From Symbiodinium natans (Eukaryota; Sar; Dinophyceae; Suessiales; Symbiodiniaceae): 64,000 nucleotides of DNA. The translations under genes and the position numbers were made by a program. The DNA is taken from assembly GCA_905221605.1 (NCBI GenBank), contig CAJNDS010001557.1, forward strand, positions 698,501 to 762,500, read 5' to 3'. Under the pieces are notes generated by a model. That model saw only the letters and a program-made list of their open reading frames with translations. It ran no database searches and was not told the origin of the DNA. Of the stretch, positions 26,001 through 34,980 are shown piece after piece (position 1 is the first letter of the stretch; each line of letters starts with the position of its first letter).

Positions 26001-29000
26001 ATTATGTAGGTCACCGCCTTTCTTCAAATCCAGCTCCAGTACCTCCACATCCCGACTGGGAAAATGCCATTTTTGTTTTCCCGAAAATAGGTGTACCACC
26101 ACCCTTTTTGCTCGTGCCAGCCGTCTCCTTTTATGACGGTTGAAAGGCAACGCCGCAATATCTCCACGTGGCAACAGCTCCATCAGCATATTTTCTGGTA
26201 TATCCCCATAATACCACCGAAGAAACCGCCAGCATGCCTGGACGAACTCCTCCTCATTCGCTGACGCTGTCCGCGCTGCGCTTTGCAACGACGCTTTTAC
26301 AGCCACCTCGTTGTCCGTATTCGGACACCCTTGAACCATACGTGCCACCTTCAATGCTTGCTTTGGTGAACACCAATCCATTTCATCAATGATCTGAAGC
26401 GCCACCTCCTTTTCCAAACAAGGGCACCCATTCAGATCACGAACGCGAAGTTCCCCCAGAACAGGATGTGAGGCTGTGCACTTGCCACCACGCCACTGAA
26501 CTCTGAGACCAACCAAGGCGCTCGCTTTGCCAATTGGCACTAGTGGATCTACCATTTCAGGAGTTACCAGGGTCCCACCTGGGGTAATACACATCTCCCG
26601 AGATCCAACAGCTAAAGACACCAACACCTTTTGCTGCGGAAGCTGTTCACCAGGACGAAGTGATCTGAGAGGATGTGATGCTCCCGAGTCCAACATGCCC
26701 ATTCCCGAACACTCATTGGTGTCAGAAACCCTGGCCACATGTAGAACGCATACTCCTCGGCCTTCTCCCTGCTTCGGCAACAACGTGGCATCAGACGAAC
26801 CGACTCCACAGTCCGCCCTTCCATTCCTCCATTGAGAATGGGACAACGACGCACGCTGCCTTTCAGCATGCAAAACCATTTTCTCAGCTGTTTTGTAATC
26901 CATAACCAAACAGCCATGTTCAAACCATAAGAGTTGGTCCAGCGAAGATTTTGCACTCACGTGACACATCCCATTGATCACGGTGAGGTTCGCCCCAAAC
27001 TCCAAAATCAACCAGAGAGGGATAATCAGGGGCCCATTGTCTTCCCTAATCAACGTCCCTTTCTCTGTAATCCTCATTGTCACACCACCAAGCGCGCTTT
27101 GCACCATAACAGTAGTGTCGGGTAAACATTCCCATGGAAAAAGCGTCCGCACAAGATGCGTAGCAGCTGTATCCACCAACGCCACTCTCCCGTCCTGCTG
27201 AAACAATCCAGAGTCACATAACATTCGAACGCTGGGCTCTCCGCTTGATGCTGACTGCGCTGATGACAGCTTCATAGATTTCAGCACTTCCAACGCTTCA
27301 GCAAGGACCTGATTGGTTGTTGATGGTGATGAGGGACTTGCAGAACCTTTATCCAATCCCGCATTAGCCATCTCATCTCCCACTTCAGCCACTTCTGCCT
27401 TTTTGGCATTTCCCCATTTTGCACCTTTGCCGCCCTTTCCCCCTTTGGGAGAATTCCCTTTAGATCTATTCCTTTCAGGATTTAAGTCCGCATTGGAACT
27501 TACACCATCTTTGTATGGACACTGCGGCTGTAAATGGCCAATGGCCCCACATTCAAAACATCTTCCACGCTCCAGGGAGTCCTTATCATGGCGGAATTTG
27601 CACCGTGATCCGAACTTGCAGCCTGCTTCTGTCTTCCCATATATCCAACAGAAAGGACGTTCACCATCTCCGCTGTACCTTCTCCCTTTTCCTTTGCCTT
27701 TGTCACCCTCCTCCGTCTCGTCACCAGTTCCCTTTTGGGCCTTGTTTAACCTGGCCCTTTTCTTGGCGTCCGAGTCCTGCTTCACCTCTTGTTCACCAGC
27801 GCTATGCAATAGCAGTTCGAATTCTGATTGTAACATTTCAGCTAGTTGTGTCGCAGTTTCAGAGGTCGGCGAGTAGTCCACCCCCAATTTCTCCCGGAAG
27901 GATGCCACTCTAAAATGCACCGTAGGGTGCTTTGCCAGCAACGCGGATGATAAAGCATCCAATCCCTTGATAAGCAAGGTAGCATCCGGCTCAGATGCTC
28001 GCAACTCCCTTAACCGGGAACGCCATTGCGCCCATTGTCGCACTCCCTTAATAGCCTCCGAGATCGAGGTTGCTGAGGATGGTTGCACCAAGAAGTTCAA
28101 CATTGTGCTGCGCTCGTTTGCTCCACCTGGTTGGTAAACTGTCAGCAACTTGTAAAATATCATCACCGGCCCCAACATTCGAGTGGAAACGATCTCGGTC
28201 TTCAACCTCTCCGGGATCGCTTGTAGCAGCAAAGACACCGCTCTCTGCTCCAACAAAACATGCACAGTTCGAACCCCCTTTAGCCCTTCCAGCTCAGCCT
28301 TGATGCCCAACCTTTCCAGCGGAGAAACACTCAACCACTTGGCGTACGCCTCATACGCCTTTGTATAAACGGATTGCCACCACACACTTCCTGTATCTGT
28401 CAGCGAAGACAACATTGGTTCGATCATTGCGATCCAATCACCTAGTGCCGTCGGATTGCTTGGTGTGTAGTCTGCCAAAGTAGGAAGGCTCATCACATGC
28501 TTCCCAAGAGCCTCCGGACGTTCCGCTCCAGAACTATCACCAATGTTTGGCATCCCACGTGGCACCACCGCTCCAGGAGGTAAGCTGACCTTTCCACCAG
28601 GCCCTTGTGGCAGTCCTTGTCCCATTGCGGGCGTAAACGCTGTGAGCGGAACCTTCTCTAATTCCAACTTCCCAGCTATCATTTTCCACCGATATGGAAC
28701 ATCATCCACCATTGTATATCCACCCGATCCTGCTGAGTTCTCTTGCATTGAAGTTTCCCGAGCTGAGACAAAACCGGGCTGATTTCCCAACAGTGCGGCA
28801 GAACCATCAACGCCTGACGGCAAGGAAGTAATCGGAACATGTGTTAAACCAGGTGGTCCACTTGAATATCCACCACTTGCAGAACCTCCCATGGGGTAAT
28901 TCAATGGAGGCAATCTGGAGGGTTTCTTCCCTTCAGTTACGTGCATCATTGGCACTTCCTTCTCATCCTCCACGTGAACCTCCCCTTTCCTGGGCTCAGG

Positions 29001-29771
29001 CAAGGGTTGAAGGTCACAACCCTTTGGAAGGTCGTAGCCCTCAATCGGCAGCCATGTCCCATCAGGCAACACAGTCCAGAAGCCACCCATACCATCAGTG
29101 TAGAAAACTTGTCCTGGCAAGTACTGCTTCTCTGGAGTCATTCCCAACGGATATGCAGCATTTGCGTCCACCACTCCAGTGCTCCGTGCTCTCGAAGCTG
29201 ACCCAGATGCAGCAGAGGTATAGCTTTTCTCCTCCACCCGACGCAGTCTATTCCCCAGCTCCTTTGTTTGCACAAGCAACTCTTTCAGCGCACGCTTTAC
29301 CACCGCCATATCTTCACCTTGTTCTTCACCGCTCAGATCAGGAATGAGCTCTTCCTCGCCTTGTGTCTCACCAATATTCCCTCTTTCCATCTGGCCCATC
29401 AACCCTGAAGATGGCCTCTCAGCTGGAACCGGTTCCCGATCCCGAAGTTCTGGCAACGACGGTGGCCTTCTTGTTTCTTCACCACTCCTATCCCCTCCGC
29501 TCGCAGGGAGACTTGCTGGCCTTGATTGCCTTAGTCTCATTTCTTCATGAGCCCGCTCGCTCCAGAAAGGATTCGCTGCTGGAACCGGAACCACTTCGTT
29601 TTCCACCTGAGACGTTGGTTGTATCATTGCAACCTCCCTACCATCTGTCAGCGCTTGTACCATTTGTTGCCGTTCTTCACCCCCATCACCACGATTTTCT
29701 TCGGCTTCATTGGCCGCGGATGACAGTCCAGGTTCCGACCGACGCCGCAACATGTCCATTGCGCCAAACAA
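23082..29771 (-). CDS. Element 1 Gag-protease-integrase polyprotein with methyltransferase-like and oxygenase-like regions
   Basis: 2229 aa starting 35 bp from the primer site. Domains in order, approximate residues: Gag-like region; CCCH finger (CWIYGKTEAGCKFGSRCKF, 708-728) and CCHC knuckle (CFECGAIGHLQPQC, 734-748); a degenerate protease copy (ALVDTAATHLV, about 865) and a canonical one (GMLDSGASHPL, about 1028); a cytosine-methyltransferase-like region (VVHLFSGKQKW near 1222, VVGGPPCRTVSRL near 1275); integrase zinc site (HCLRGHIPFRRDCQIC) and core (DLAGP, HSDRAGEF, TNGRAEA, 1519-1747); and a tail with HRD...H...R (LHRDSHNEKHC near 2108, KLHGPMPWKGNRVSLTG near 2178) like 2-oxoglutarate Fe(II) oxygenases. 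It ends at TAA 23082-23084 after an A6 run. Confidence 0.87.
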   Translation of the reverse strand: MFGAMDMLRRRSEPGLSSAANEAEENRGDGGEERQQMVQALTDGREVAMIQPTSQVENEVVPVPAANPFWSERAHEEMRLRQSRPASLPASGGDRSGEETRRPPSLPELRDREPVPAERPSSGLMGQMERGNIGETQGEEELIPDLSGEEQGEDMAVVKRALKELLVQTKELGNRLRRVEEKSYTSAASGSASRARSTGVVDANAAYPLGMTPEKQYLPGQVFYTDGMGGFWTVLPDGTWLPIEGYDLPKGCDLQPLPEPRKGEVHVEDEKEVPMMHVTEGKKPSRLPPLNYPMGGSASGGYSSGPPGLTHVPITSLPSGVDGSAALLGNQPGFVSARETSMQENSAGSGGYTMVDDVPYRWKMIAGKLELEKVPLTAFTPAMGQGLPQGPGGKVSLPPGAVVPRGMPNIGDSSGAERPEALGKHVMSLPTLADYTPSNPTALGDWIAMIEPMLSSLTDTGSVWWQSVYTKAYEAYAKWLSVSPLERLGIKAELEGLKGVRTVHVLLEQRAVSLLLQAIPERLKTEIVSTRMLGPVMIFYKLLTVYQPGGANERSTMLNFLVQPSSATSISEAIKGVRQWAQWRSRLRELRASEPDATLLIKGLDALSSALLAKHPTVHFRVASFREKLGVDYSPTSETATQLAEMLQSEFELLLHSAGEQEVKQDSDAKKRARLNKAQKGTGDETEEGDKGKGKGRRYSGDGERPFCWIYGKTEAGCKFGSRCKFRHDKDSLERGRCFECGAIGHLQPQCPYKDGVSSNADLNPERNRSKGNSPKGGKGGKGAKWGNAKKAEVAEVGDEMANAGLDKGSASPSSPSTTNQVLAEALEVLKSMKLSSAQSASSGEPSVRMLCDSGLFQQDGRVALVDTAATHLVRTLFPWECLPDTTVMVQSALGGVTMRITEKGTLIREDNGPLIIPLWLILEFGANLTVINGMCHVSAKSSLDQLLWFEHGCLVMDYKTAEKMVLHAERQRASLSHSQWRNGRADCGVGSSDATLLPKQGEGRGVCVLHVARVSDTNECSGMGMLDSGASHPLRSLRPGEQLPQQKVLVSLAVGSREMCITPGGTLVTPEMVDPLVPIGKASALVGLRVQWRGGKCTASHPVLGELRVRDLNGCPCLEKEVALQIIDEMDWCSPKQALKVARMVQGCPNTDNEVAVKASLQSAARTASANEEEFVQACWRFLRWYYGDIPENMLMELLPRGDIAALPFNRHKRRRLARAKRVVVHLFSGKQKWHFPSRDVEVLELDLKKGGDLHNSSVWKYLLHLAAEGKVVAVVGGPPCRTVSRLRGEDGGPPVLRRRCGPERLGLKSLPWPHQELAQKDGVLLLKMLFLYDVAVHSRCGTAEVINGSSVFFGMESPGDPELIGKDFSQNGKTVLSAEDLVDGSQEGLSSPTFWSWPEVKSFCERYGMYAAHFDQGALGHALVKPTTFLVSDMELWESLEQVRVVVPWSATFASTLEERIGQSSIWARWAFGLVKGIRHRLAQWLHESDAEREAMVLKKEEREGTLRRLTTEERAFRDHCLRGHIPFRRDCQICVSAAGKERRHLRRKHGDAYTLSLDLAGPYKCSKDAHQQKPRHAVIGVYQFPMLDPNVGRPLEKEEDADEVEDQVADEGAGVGEWLGDAVANFEEEDSAPVEPAPVLEAEVLKIQASEKSWKELKDHLTQPVRMINFVMVEPIVDKQQTTVLSAVQRMMVRLQRHGYPVLRIHSDRAGEFVNARFRFFCETRLIYRTTGDPGVPQTNGRAEACVGLFKRGVRSLLKEARLGPAYWALAARHWSMLRWQKAERELGLKPKALLPFGAQIQVKRRPWELLGPDGTKKGRQWVDRTQPALLLGPCDDLPGGYWVEAQGTAKDPDELVLFPCTTLFSNIKEPPALELEGVVEEQEPSPPEHRLKGKKPALRFADEEGPPLPPPRDPPARHRLKDKSPASSLRGHVGSLRLLRKRGESPPLEIFEDDMQGLGELEENADVEDNVPGDEYWPTCCSPHEDAYLVCKSETAEDGTQLEKEEQKAKSMYERSVYDYVDCEELLEGIVYPKKVNRRGGINNWCTSTRALVLGHYTHGGVCGSTKETHRRPWLCRYLTSFVKHHNPEAKFSALQISCNAPVSLHRDSHNEKHCCNYVCGFGDYKEGQLWVEDEKVLEEGAEVVEQSYGKKILPGKLVDIHWNFMSFFPRKLHGPMPWKGNRVSLTGYTPVFMERLSYKDRCYLLQCKFPLPEPQAEEGEKRNG

Positions 29772-29805
29772 GTGTAGAATCTTACCTATACCGCAGGAAG
29801 CCTAA

Positions 29806-29820
29806 TTTGGGCTCATAACC
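29806..29820 (-). other. Primer binding site of element 1
   Basis: In sense orientation GGTTATGAGCCCAAA follows the 5' LTR directly. Its complement TTTGGGCTCATAACC reads as the anticodon arm of initiator tRNA-Met: anticodon CAT in loop CTCATAA with the GGG stem typical of initiators. This is the half-tRNA priming known from Drosophila copia. Confidence 0.7.
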
Positions 29821-30041
29821 TACGGGGAGAACCCGAAGGGGGACGAGAAACCGAAAAGTCAACCCCAACAGAATCCCTTGATTTCCCTGGATCAACCACA
29901 CAACAAACCCAAACCACAGGGCACTCACCTTTTACTACCAGGCACATGGCCCAGTCTTGAGCCAAAAGAGATTTCCGGGTACATTGACCCTTTCAACACC
30001 CAACATTAACTTCTTTCTACAATACCAGTTGCAGCTCCGCA
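29821..30041 (-). repeat. Element 1 LTR (5' LTR in sense orientation)
   Basis: 221 bp, one visible difference from its partner. The spliced-leader-like block is at 29956-29967. The LTR is followed by TAGGG and further telomeric repeat. Confidence 0.93.
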
Positions 30042-30228
30042 TAGGGTTTAGGGTTTGGGGTTTGGGGTTTAGGGTTTAGGGTTTAGGGGTGCAGGGTTGA
30101 GGGTTTAGGGGTTTAGGGTTTGGGGTTTAGGGGTTTAGGGTTTACGGTGTAGGGTTTAGGGTGTAGGGTTTAGGGTTTAGGGTTCAGGGGTTTAGGGTTT
30201 AGGGTTTAGGGTTTAGGGTTTGGGGGTG

Positions 30229-30665
30229 TCAAGGGGGCTGTGCAACCCAAGCTTCCCTACTACCCCTACTGTAAGGCCCCCGGAGCTTCTGTTTAGGGTT
30301 TAGGGTTTAGGGGTTTAGGGTTTGGGGTTTAGGGGTTTAGGGGTTTAGGGTTTGGGTTTTGGGTTTTGGGGCTGCAATGCCTTCTCCCTTTCCGTCCCAG
30401 AGATCGCAGCACGGAGTGGGGTCACTGGCCTCACGTGTGGTTAAGTGACACGTCGCCTCAACCCCAAACCCCATACCCTAAACCCTAAACCCCAAACCCC
30501 ATACCCCAAGGTCCAAATTCGCCCAAACCCTCAAACTAGCCACTCGGGAAACCAGCGCGCAAGGCACATGGTTCTAGGGTTCTTGAGGGGAGGGGTTTCA
30601 AGGGGGTATATGCCAACCCAAGCTTCCCTACTACCCCTACTGTAAGGCCCCCGGAGCTTCTCTAA
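30229..30665. repeat. Duplicated 60-bp unique segment between telomeric tracts
   Basis: CAACCCAAGCTTCCCTACTA and the following CCCCTACTGTAAGGCCCCCGG occur at about 30245-30290 and again at about 30614-30660, each preceded by TCAAGGGGG. Telomeric tracts lie between, with a small exon-like piece near 30402. This indicates local segmental duplication of an island. Confidence 0.75.
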
Positions 30666-30701
30666 GGTTCCTGACATACCTACCCCGCTTTCAACCCCCC
30701 C

Positions 30702-30915
30702 CTAACCCTAAACCCTAAACCCTAAACCCTAAACCCTAAACCCTAAACCCTAAACCCTAAACCCTAAACCCTAAACCCTAAACCCTAAACCCTAACCTAA
30801 ACCCTAAACCCTAAACCCTAAACCCTAAACCCTAAACCCTAAACCCTAAACCCTAAACCCTAAACCCTAAACCCTAAACCCTAAACCCTAAACCCTAAAC
30901 CTTAAATCCTAAACC
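30702..30915. repeat. Long CCCTAAA tract
   Basis: About 30 almost perfect CCCTAAA heptamers with one CCCTAA slip near 30790. Confidence 0.95.
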
Positions 30916-30972
30916 CCTAAAGAACCTCCCTTAAGAACCTTATAATCATTGGGGCACCCGAACCTCCGCCAG

Positions 30973-31011
30973 GACTTCGCCTCCTCCTCCTACTTCCGCG
31001 ACCTGGGCCAG
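30973..31011 (+). other. Small exon-like island
   Basis: Acceptor CGCCAG and donor GTCGGG enclose 13 codons, DFASSSYFRDLGQ. The bases before the acceptor (HPNLRQ in the same frame) may also be coding. Confidence 0.4.
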
Positions 31012-31268
31012 GTCGGGTTTAGGGTTTAGGGGTTAGGGTGTAGTGTCTTCGGGCTTCTTGCCGAGGGTTTAGAGGGGGAGGGGAGTGGTTGTTGCCCTTT
31101 ATCTTAACAACCACCATAGGTAGGGTCAGACCCCCTGAACCCGGCCAGGTCGCCCAGTAGCCCTAAACCCTAAACCCTAAACCCCAAACCCCAAACCCTA
31201 AACCCTAAACCCTAAACCCTAAACCCTAAACCCCAAACCCTAAACCCCAAACCCTAAAAAACTCTCAG

Positions 31269-31346
31269 CCCGAGCTCGAGGCACCGGTGCCGCAATTTCA
31301 GGCCCCAGCTCCGCCGTCACGGGCAGGCGGGTTTCAGACCCAGCAG
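31269..31346 (+). other. Exon-like island, Pro/Gln-rich
   Basis: Acceptor CTCTCAG precedes PELEAPVPQFQAPAPPSRAG then GFQTQQ, ending at a CCCTAAA tract without an obvious GT. Confidence 0.35.
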
Positions 31347-31607
31347 CCCTAAACCCTAAACCCTAAACCCTAAACCCTAAACCCTAAACCCTAAACCCTA
31401 AACCCTAAACCCTAAACCCTAAACCCTAAGCCCTCAAAACCCTCAAAACCGGGCCGGACCCCCTAAGCCCAAAAGCCCTTAACAAATCCCAAAAGCCTTG
31501 AAACCCCGCCCTAAAAACCCCAAAAGCCCTAAAAGCAACAAAAGCCCTAAACACGCCGAAACATCCTCAGAAAAACCCTCAACACTCTAGACACCCCAAA
31601 AACCCTC

Positions 31608-31680
31608 AAGCGCTTGAGCAGAGGCCTCGACAGCCCGGAGAATGTGGCATCCTTCCTTTCTTGGCTCCTTCTTGAGGCTG
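31608..31680 (+). other. Exon-like island
   Basis: Open frame KRLSRGLDSPENVASFLSWL then LLEAG, helical in character, flanked by degenerate repeats. An internal GAGCAG could be the acceptor. The downstream edge is GGGGTTTAGG. Confidence 0.4.
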
Positions 31681-32500
31681 GGGTTTAGGGTTTCGGGTTT
31701 TTAGGGTTTAGGGTTTCGGTTTGGGGTTTTTGGGGTTTAGGGTTTAAGGTCTAGGGATCAGGGTCTTTGAGGCTTTAGGGTGTACGGTTTAGGGCTTAAG
31801 GGCCTTTGAAAGTTTAGGGTTTCGGTTGCTCAGTGAGCCACGATATTATTCAAACCACACACGCGCGCCTGAGCATGAAACCCCTCCTTGATTTGGATTT
31901 TGTACTGGGGAACGTGTCCAGTACGATTGCACCAGTGTCGAGCTGTCGCCCTCCTTGTTTGGTGCGAGTTTCTATCATTGGCATTTTGCCATTATGTTGC
32001 TCTTGCGATTGCGATCGCGATTGCGATTGCTCTCCCTTTTCCTCATTTTCCTAAACCCTAAACCCTAAACCCTAAACCCTAAACCCTAAACCCTAAACCC
32101 TAAACCCTAAACCCTAAACCCTAAACCCTAAACCCTAAGCCCTAAGCCCTAAGCCCTAAGCCCTAAACCCTAAACCCTAAACCCTAAACCCTTAGTGATT
32201 CTAAGCTCCGCTACGCTCACTATACGATTAGAACCAGCATAGGGTGCTTCCCAAGATCGGTGGGAACCCTTGAACATCCCACAGTATTGTGCTATGGTGC
32301 TTGCAGACTCCCCCCACCCCACATTAGAAGCCGTACTGGCGTGATGACACCCTAACCTTAAACCCTAAACCCTAATCCCTAAACCCTAAACCCTAAACCC
32401 CTAAACCCCTAAACCCCTAAACCCCGAAACCCCCAAACCCCTAAACCCCCAAACCCCTAAACCCCTAAACCCCTAAACCCTAAACCCTAAACCCTGAACC

Positions 32501-32607
32501 GAGGGCCCCCAGACCAAGCAGGTTCCGCTCGACGAGTTCGGAGGTCGGGAGTGGAACATCGGTGACCCAGCGATGCAGAGACGCTGGCTGGAGCAGACGG
32601 AGGGTCG
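32501..32607 (+). other. Exon-like island with strong donor
   Basis: The frame reads EGPQTKQVPLDEFGGREWNI then GDPAMQRRWLEQTEGR and is followed by GTAAGC, a strong 5' splice site. The upstream edge is a CCCTGAACC repeat. Family unknown. Confidence 0.55.
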
Positions 32608-33546
32608 GTAAGCGCGGCTTCACGTCCCAAAGCCCTAAACCCTAGACCCTAGCCCCTAAACCCTAAACCTAAACCCTCAAACCCTAAGCCCCAAACCCTA
32701 GACCCCAAACCCTTAACCCTTTGGGGTTTACGCTTTAGGACCATATCTTTTGGGCTTGCTGATCTGGTTCTCAGTACCAAAAGACAGCAACGCAACGTGA
32801 CCCATCGCTGTGCCGCATGGGAAAAGTGAATCGGGAGGGTTGCGGGGCGTGACAGGGCCCATGCCCTAAACCCTAAACCCTAAGCCCTAAACCCTAAACC
32901 CTGAACCCTAAAACCCTAAACGAAAACCCTAAACCCTAAATCCTTAACCCCTAACCCCTAACCCCTAACCCCTAAACCCTAAACCGTAAACCCTAAACCC
33001 TAAACACCCAAGCCCTAAGCCCTCAGCCCTAAACCCTGAACTGCAGGTAGGCTGGGCCCCTGATTTTACCGATGGGGCCCTACCCTTTGCTAGCGTCGCC
33101 TGGGATTTCCACCGGGCCCCGAAACCCTAAACCCTAAACCCTAAACCCTTCACCCTAAACCCTAAACCCTAAACCCTTCACCCTAAACCCTAAACCCTAA
33201 ACCCTAAACCCTAAACCCTAAACCCTAAACCCTAAACCCGAAGGCTCCTACTGTATTCTCAATTCCAGGCTCTAAGCACCCTTGTGACTGGGGTTTAGGG
33301 TTTAGGGGTTCGGGTTCATAGGGTTTACAGGGTTTATTGGGTTTAAAGGGTTGGTTTATAGTTCAGCTAAACCCTAAACCCTAAACCCTAAACCCTAAAC
33401 CCTAAACCCTAAACCCTAAACCCTAAACCCTAAACCCTAAACCCTAAACCCTAAACCCTAAACCCTAAACCCTAAACCTTAAACCCTAAACCCTAAACCC
33501 TAAACATGTTCGGGCTCGTGTCGCGATGCAGTCATGGGTTGCGCAG

Positions 33547-33582
33547 GAGTGGTGGCGGGAAGAAGCTGTTCAAAAGCGAGAG
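33547..33582 (+). other. Small exon-like island
   Basis: Acceptor GCGCAG and donor GTGCCT enclose EWWREEAVQKRE, 12 codons, strongly helical and charged. Confidence 0.4.
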
Positions 33583-34287
33583 GTGCCTTGGGTTCCCTCA
33601 ACCTTGACACCTGGACCCTGAGCCCTAAAGTTTAGGGTGTAGGGTTCCAAAGAAAGGAGTGCGACATTACGGAGGGGGTGGGCACGCACATTAAGGCCTC
33701 ACAAGGGGTTTAGGGTCTAGGGTTTAGGGTTTCGAGTTTAGGGTTTAGGGTTCAGGGCTTAGAGTTTAGGGTTTAGGGTTTGAAGTTTAAGGTTTAGGGT
33801 GCAGGGTTCAGGGTGCGCAAATCACATAAGAGCTGTGGGTCGGGCAGCTGAACTTGAATCCCTAAGTCCTTTAGGCCCAAATGTCTAGACGCGAGTCTCT
33901 AGGTTGCAGAGAGGTTAGAAGTTCACTTCCACCGCCATGGGCATCTCCTAAAGGCAGAGGCGCCCCCTACAACCTCAAATAGAGCAGAAGATGGATCTAT
34001 AGTAGATCCCTAAACCCCAAACCCTGAACCCTGAATCCTAAACCCTCAATCCTAAACCCTCCTTCTCGTACATGTGCAATGCATCCTGCGCAGGTGCAAG
34101 AGCGCTGGGACCTCGATGAGGTGGGGGCTCTGGGGTTTAGGGATTGGGGGATTTTCGGGGCTTAGGGGTTTAGGGGTGTAGGGTTTCGGGGTTTAAGGTT
34201 TTAGGAGGTTAGGATGGGTATGGTTTTTGCTAGATGGTTTCAGGGCTTTGGGGTCTCAGATGTGTGTTTCGGCTTGCCCTGCGCCAG
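33583..34287. other. Degenerate telomere-like sequence, no clear gene
   Basis: Mostly G-strand variants with a 150-bp unique stretch (33830-34000). A 9-codon exon-like piece (VQERWDLDE between GCGCAG and GTGGGG, near 34095-34121) is the only coding hint. Confidence 0.5.
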
Positions 34288-34395
34288 GAGCTCTTCAACG
34301 CGACGGGAAACGAGATTGTCCATCTTGCCTTGTCCCCAGTGCTCAGGCGAGAAAATCGATGTCTCGCCGCGAGGCCAACACCCTCAAGACCCTAA
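34288..34395 (+). other. Exon-like island with stop
   Basis: Acceptor GCGCCAG is followed by ELFNATGNEIVHLALSPVLR then RENRCLAARPTPSRP and a TAA formed by the repeat-like CCCTAA. The first 20 codons look coding; the end may be read past a missed donor. Confidence 0.35.
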
Positions 34396-34723
34396 TTCCC
34401 ATATGGTTACCCCTTGAAATGTCCGTTTTCAAGGTCCTGATTCTTCGGCAGCCCCTAATATATAGGCACCCAGCAAGGGAACATCATTTTGAGGACTGAC
34501 CATATGTAGTTGTCCAAATAAGGGGCCCCTGTGTTGGGGGGGGGTCCTGTTTGATGAGGGCTCCGTACTATTGATGCCCCAGAGGCCCCCCCCCCCTTGA
34601 CCCTACACCCCTAACCCCTAAACCCTAAACCCGAAACCCTAAACCCTAAGAACCCTAAACCCTGAACTCTAAACCCTGAACCCTAAACCCTAAACCCTAA
34701 CGCACATCCTCCCCTCGATGCAG

Positions 34724-34774
34724 GCAGAGACCTCGTCAAGGTCCACAGTCCCTAAATTTGACAATCTTTCACTG
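34724..34774 (+). other. Exon-like island with good splice borders
   Basis: Acceptor GATGCAG and donor GTAGGT flank 17 in-frame codons, AETSSRSTVPKFDNLSL. Confidence 0.5.
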
Positions 34775-34905
34775 GTAGGTCTTTAAGGGTTTAGGGGGTT
34801 AGGGTTTAGGGTTTAGGGTTTGGGGTTTAGGGTTTAGGGTTTAGGGTTTAGGGTTTAGGGTTTAGGGCTTAGGGGAGCCCTTGCAAGCCCGCGGGCGCCC
34901 CCCAG

Positions 34906-34980
34906 GACGCGTTGTTCCAGCGCATGGACGCGGACGGCAAGGGCTGCCTTGAGCGAGTAGAGGCACAGCAAGCTGCCTTG
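34906..34980 (+). other. Exon-like island encoding an EF-hand
   Basis: Acceptor CCCCAG is followed by DALFQRMDADGKGCLERVEA. The 12-residue loop D-A-D-G-K-G-C-L-E-R-V-E has Asp at 1 and 3, Gly at 6, a hydrophobic residue at 8 and Glu at 12, a complete EF-hand calcium loop, with the preceding helix FQRM. It must be part of a calcium-binding protein whose other exons are not identified. Confidence 0.6.

Larger units (their letters stand above)
20133..30041 (-). mobile_element. Element 1: Ty1/copia LTR retrotransposon
   Basis: The 9909-bp unit lies on the minus strand with 221-bp LTRs at 20133-20353 and 29821-30041 that differ by one base by eye (20140 G, 29828 A). TAGGG on each side is the 5-bp target duplication, inside TTTAGGG repeats. 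Order in sense direction: LTR, primer site, polyprotein with integrase, reverse transcriptase, RNase H, polypurine tract, LTR. Integrase before reverse transcriptase marks the copia order. The near-identical LTRs mean recent insertion, yet the RT and RNase H frames are offset, so this copy may not be autonomous. Confidence 0.93.

Noticed and set aside
23082-29771. Many plus-strand open frames of 60-190 codons across element 1
   Set aside because: They are antisense shadows of the 2229-aa polyprotein; Pro/Ser/His-rich, no motifs and no start context.
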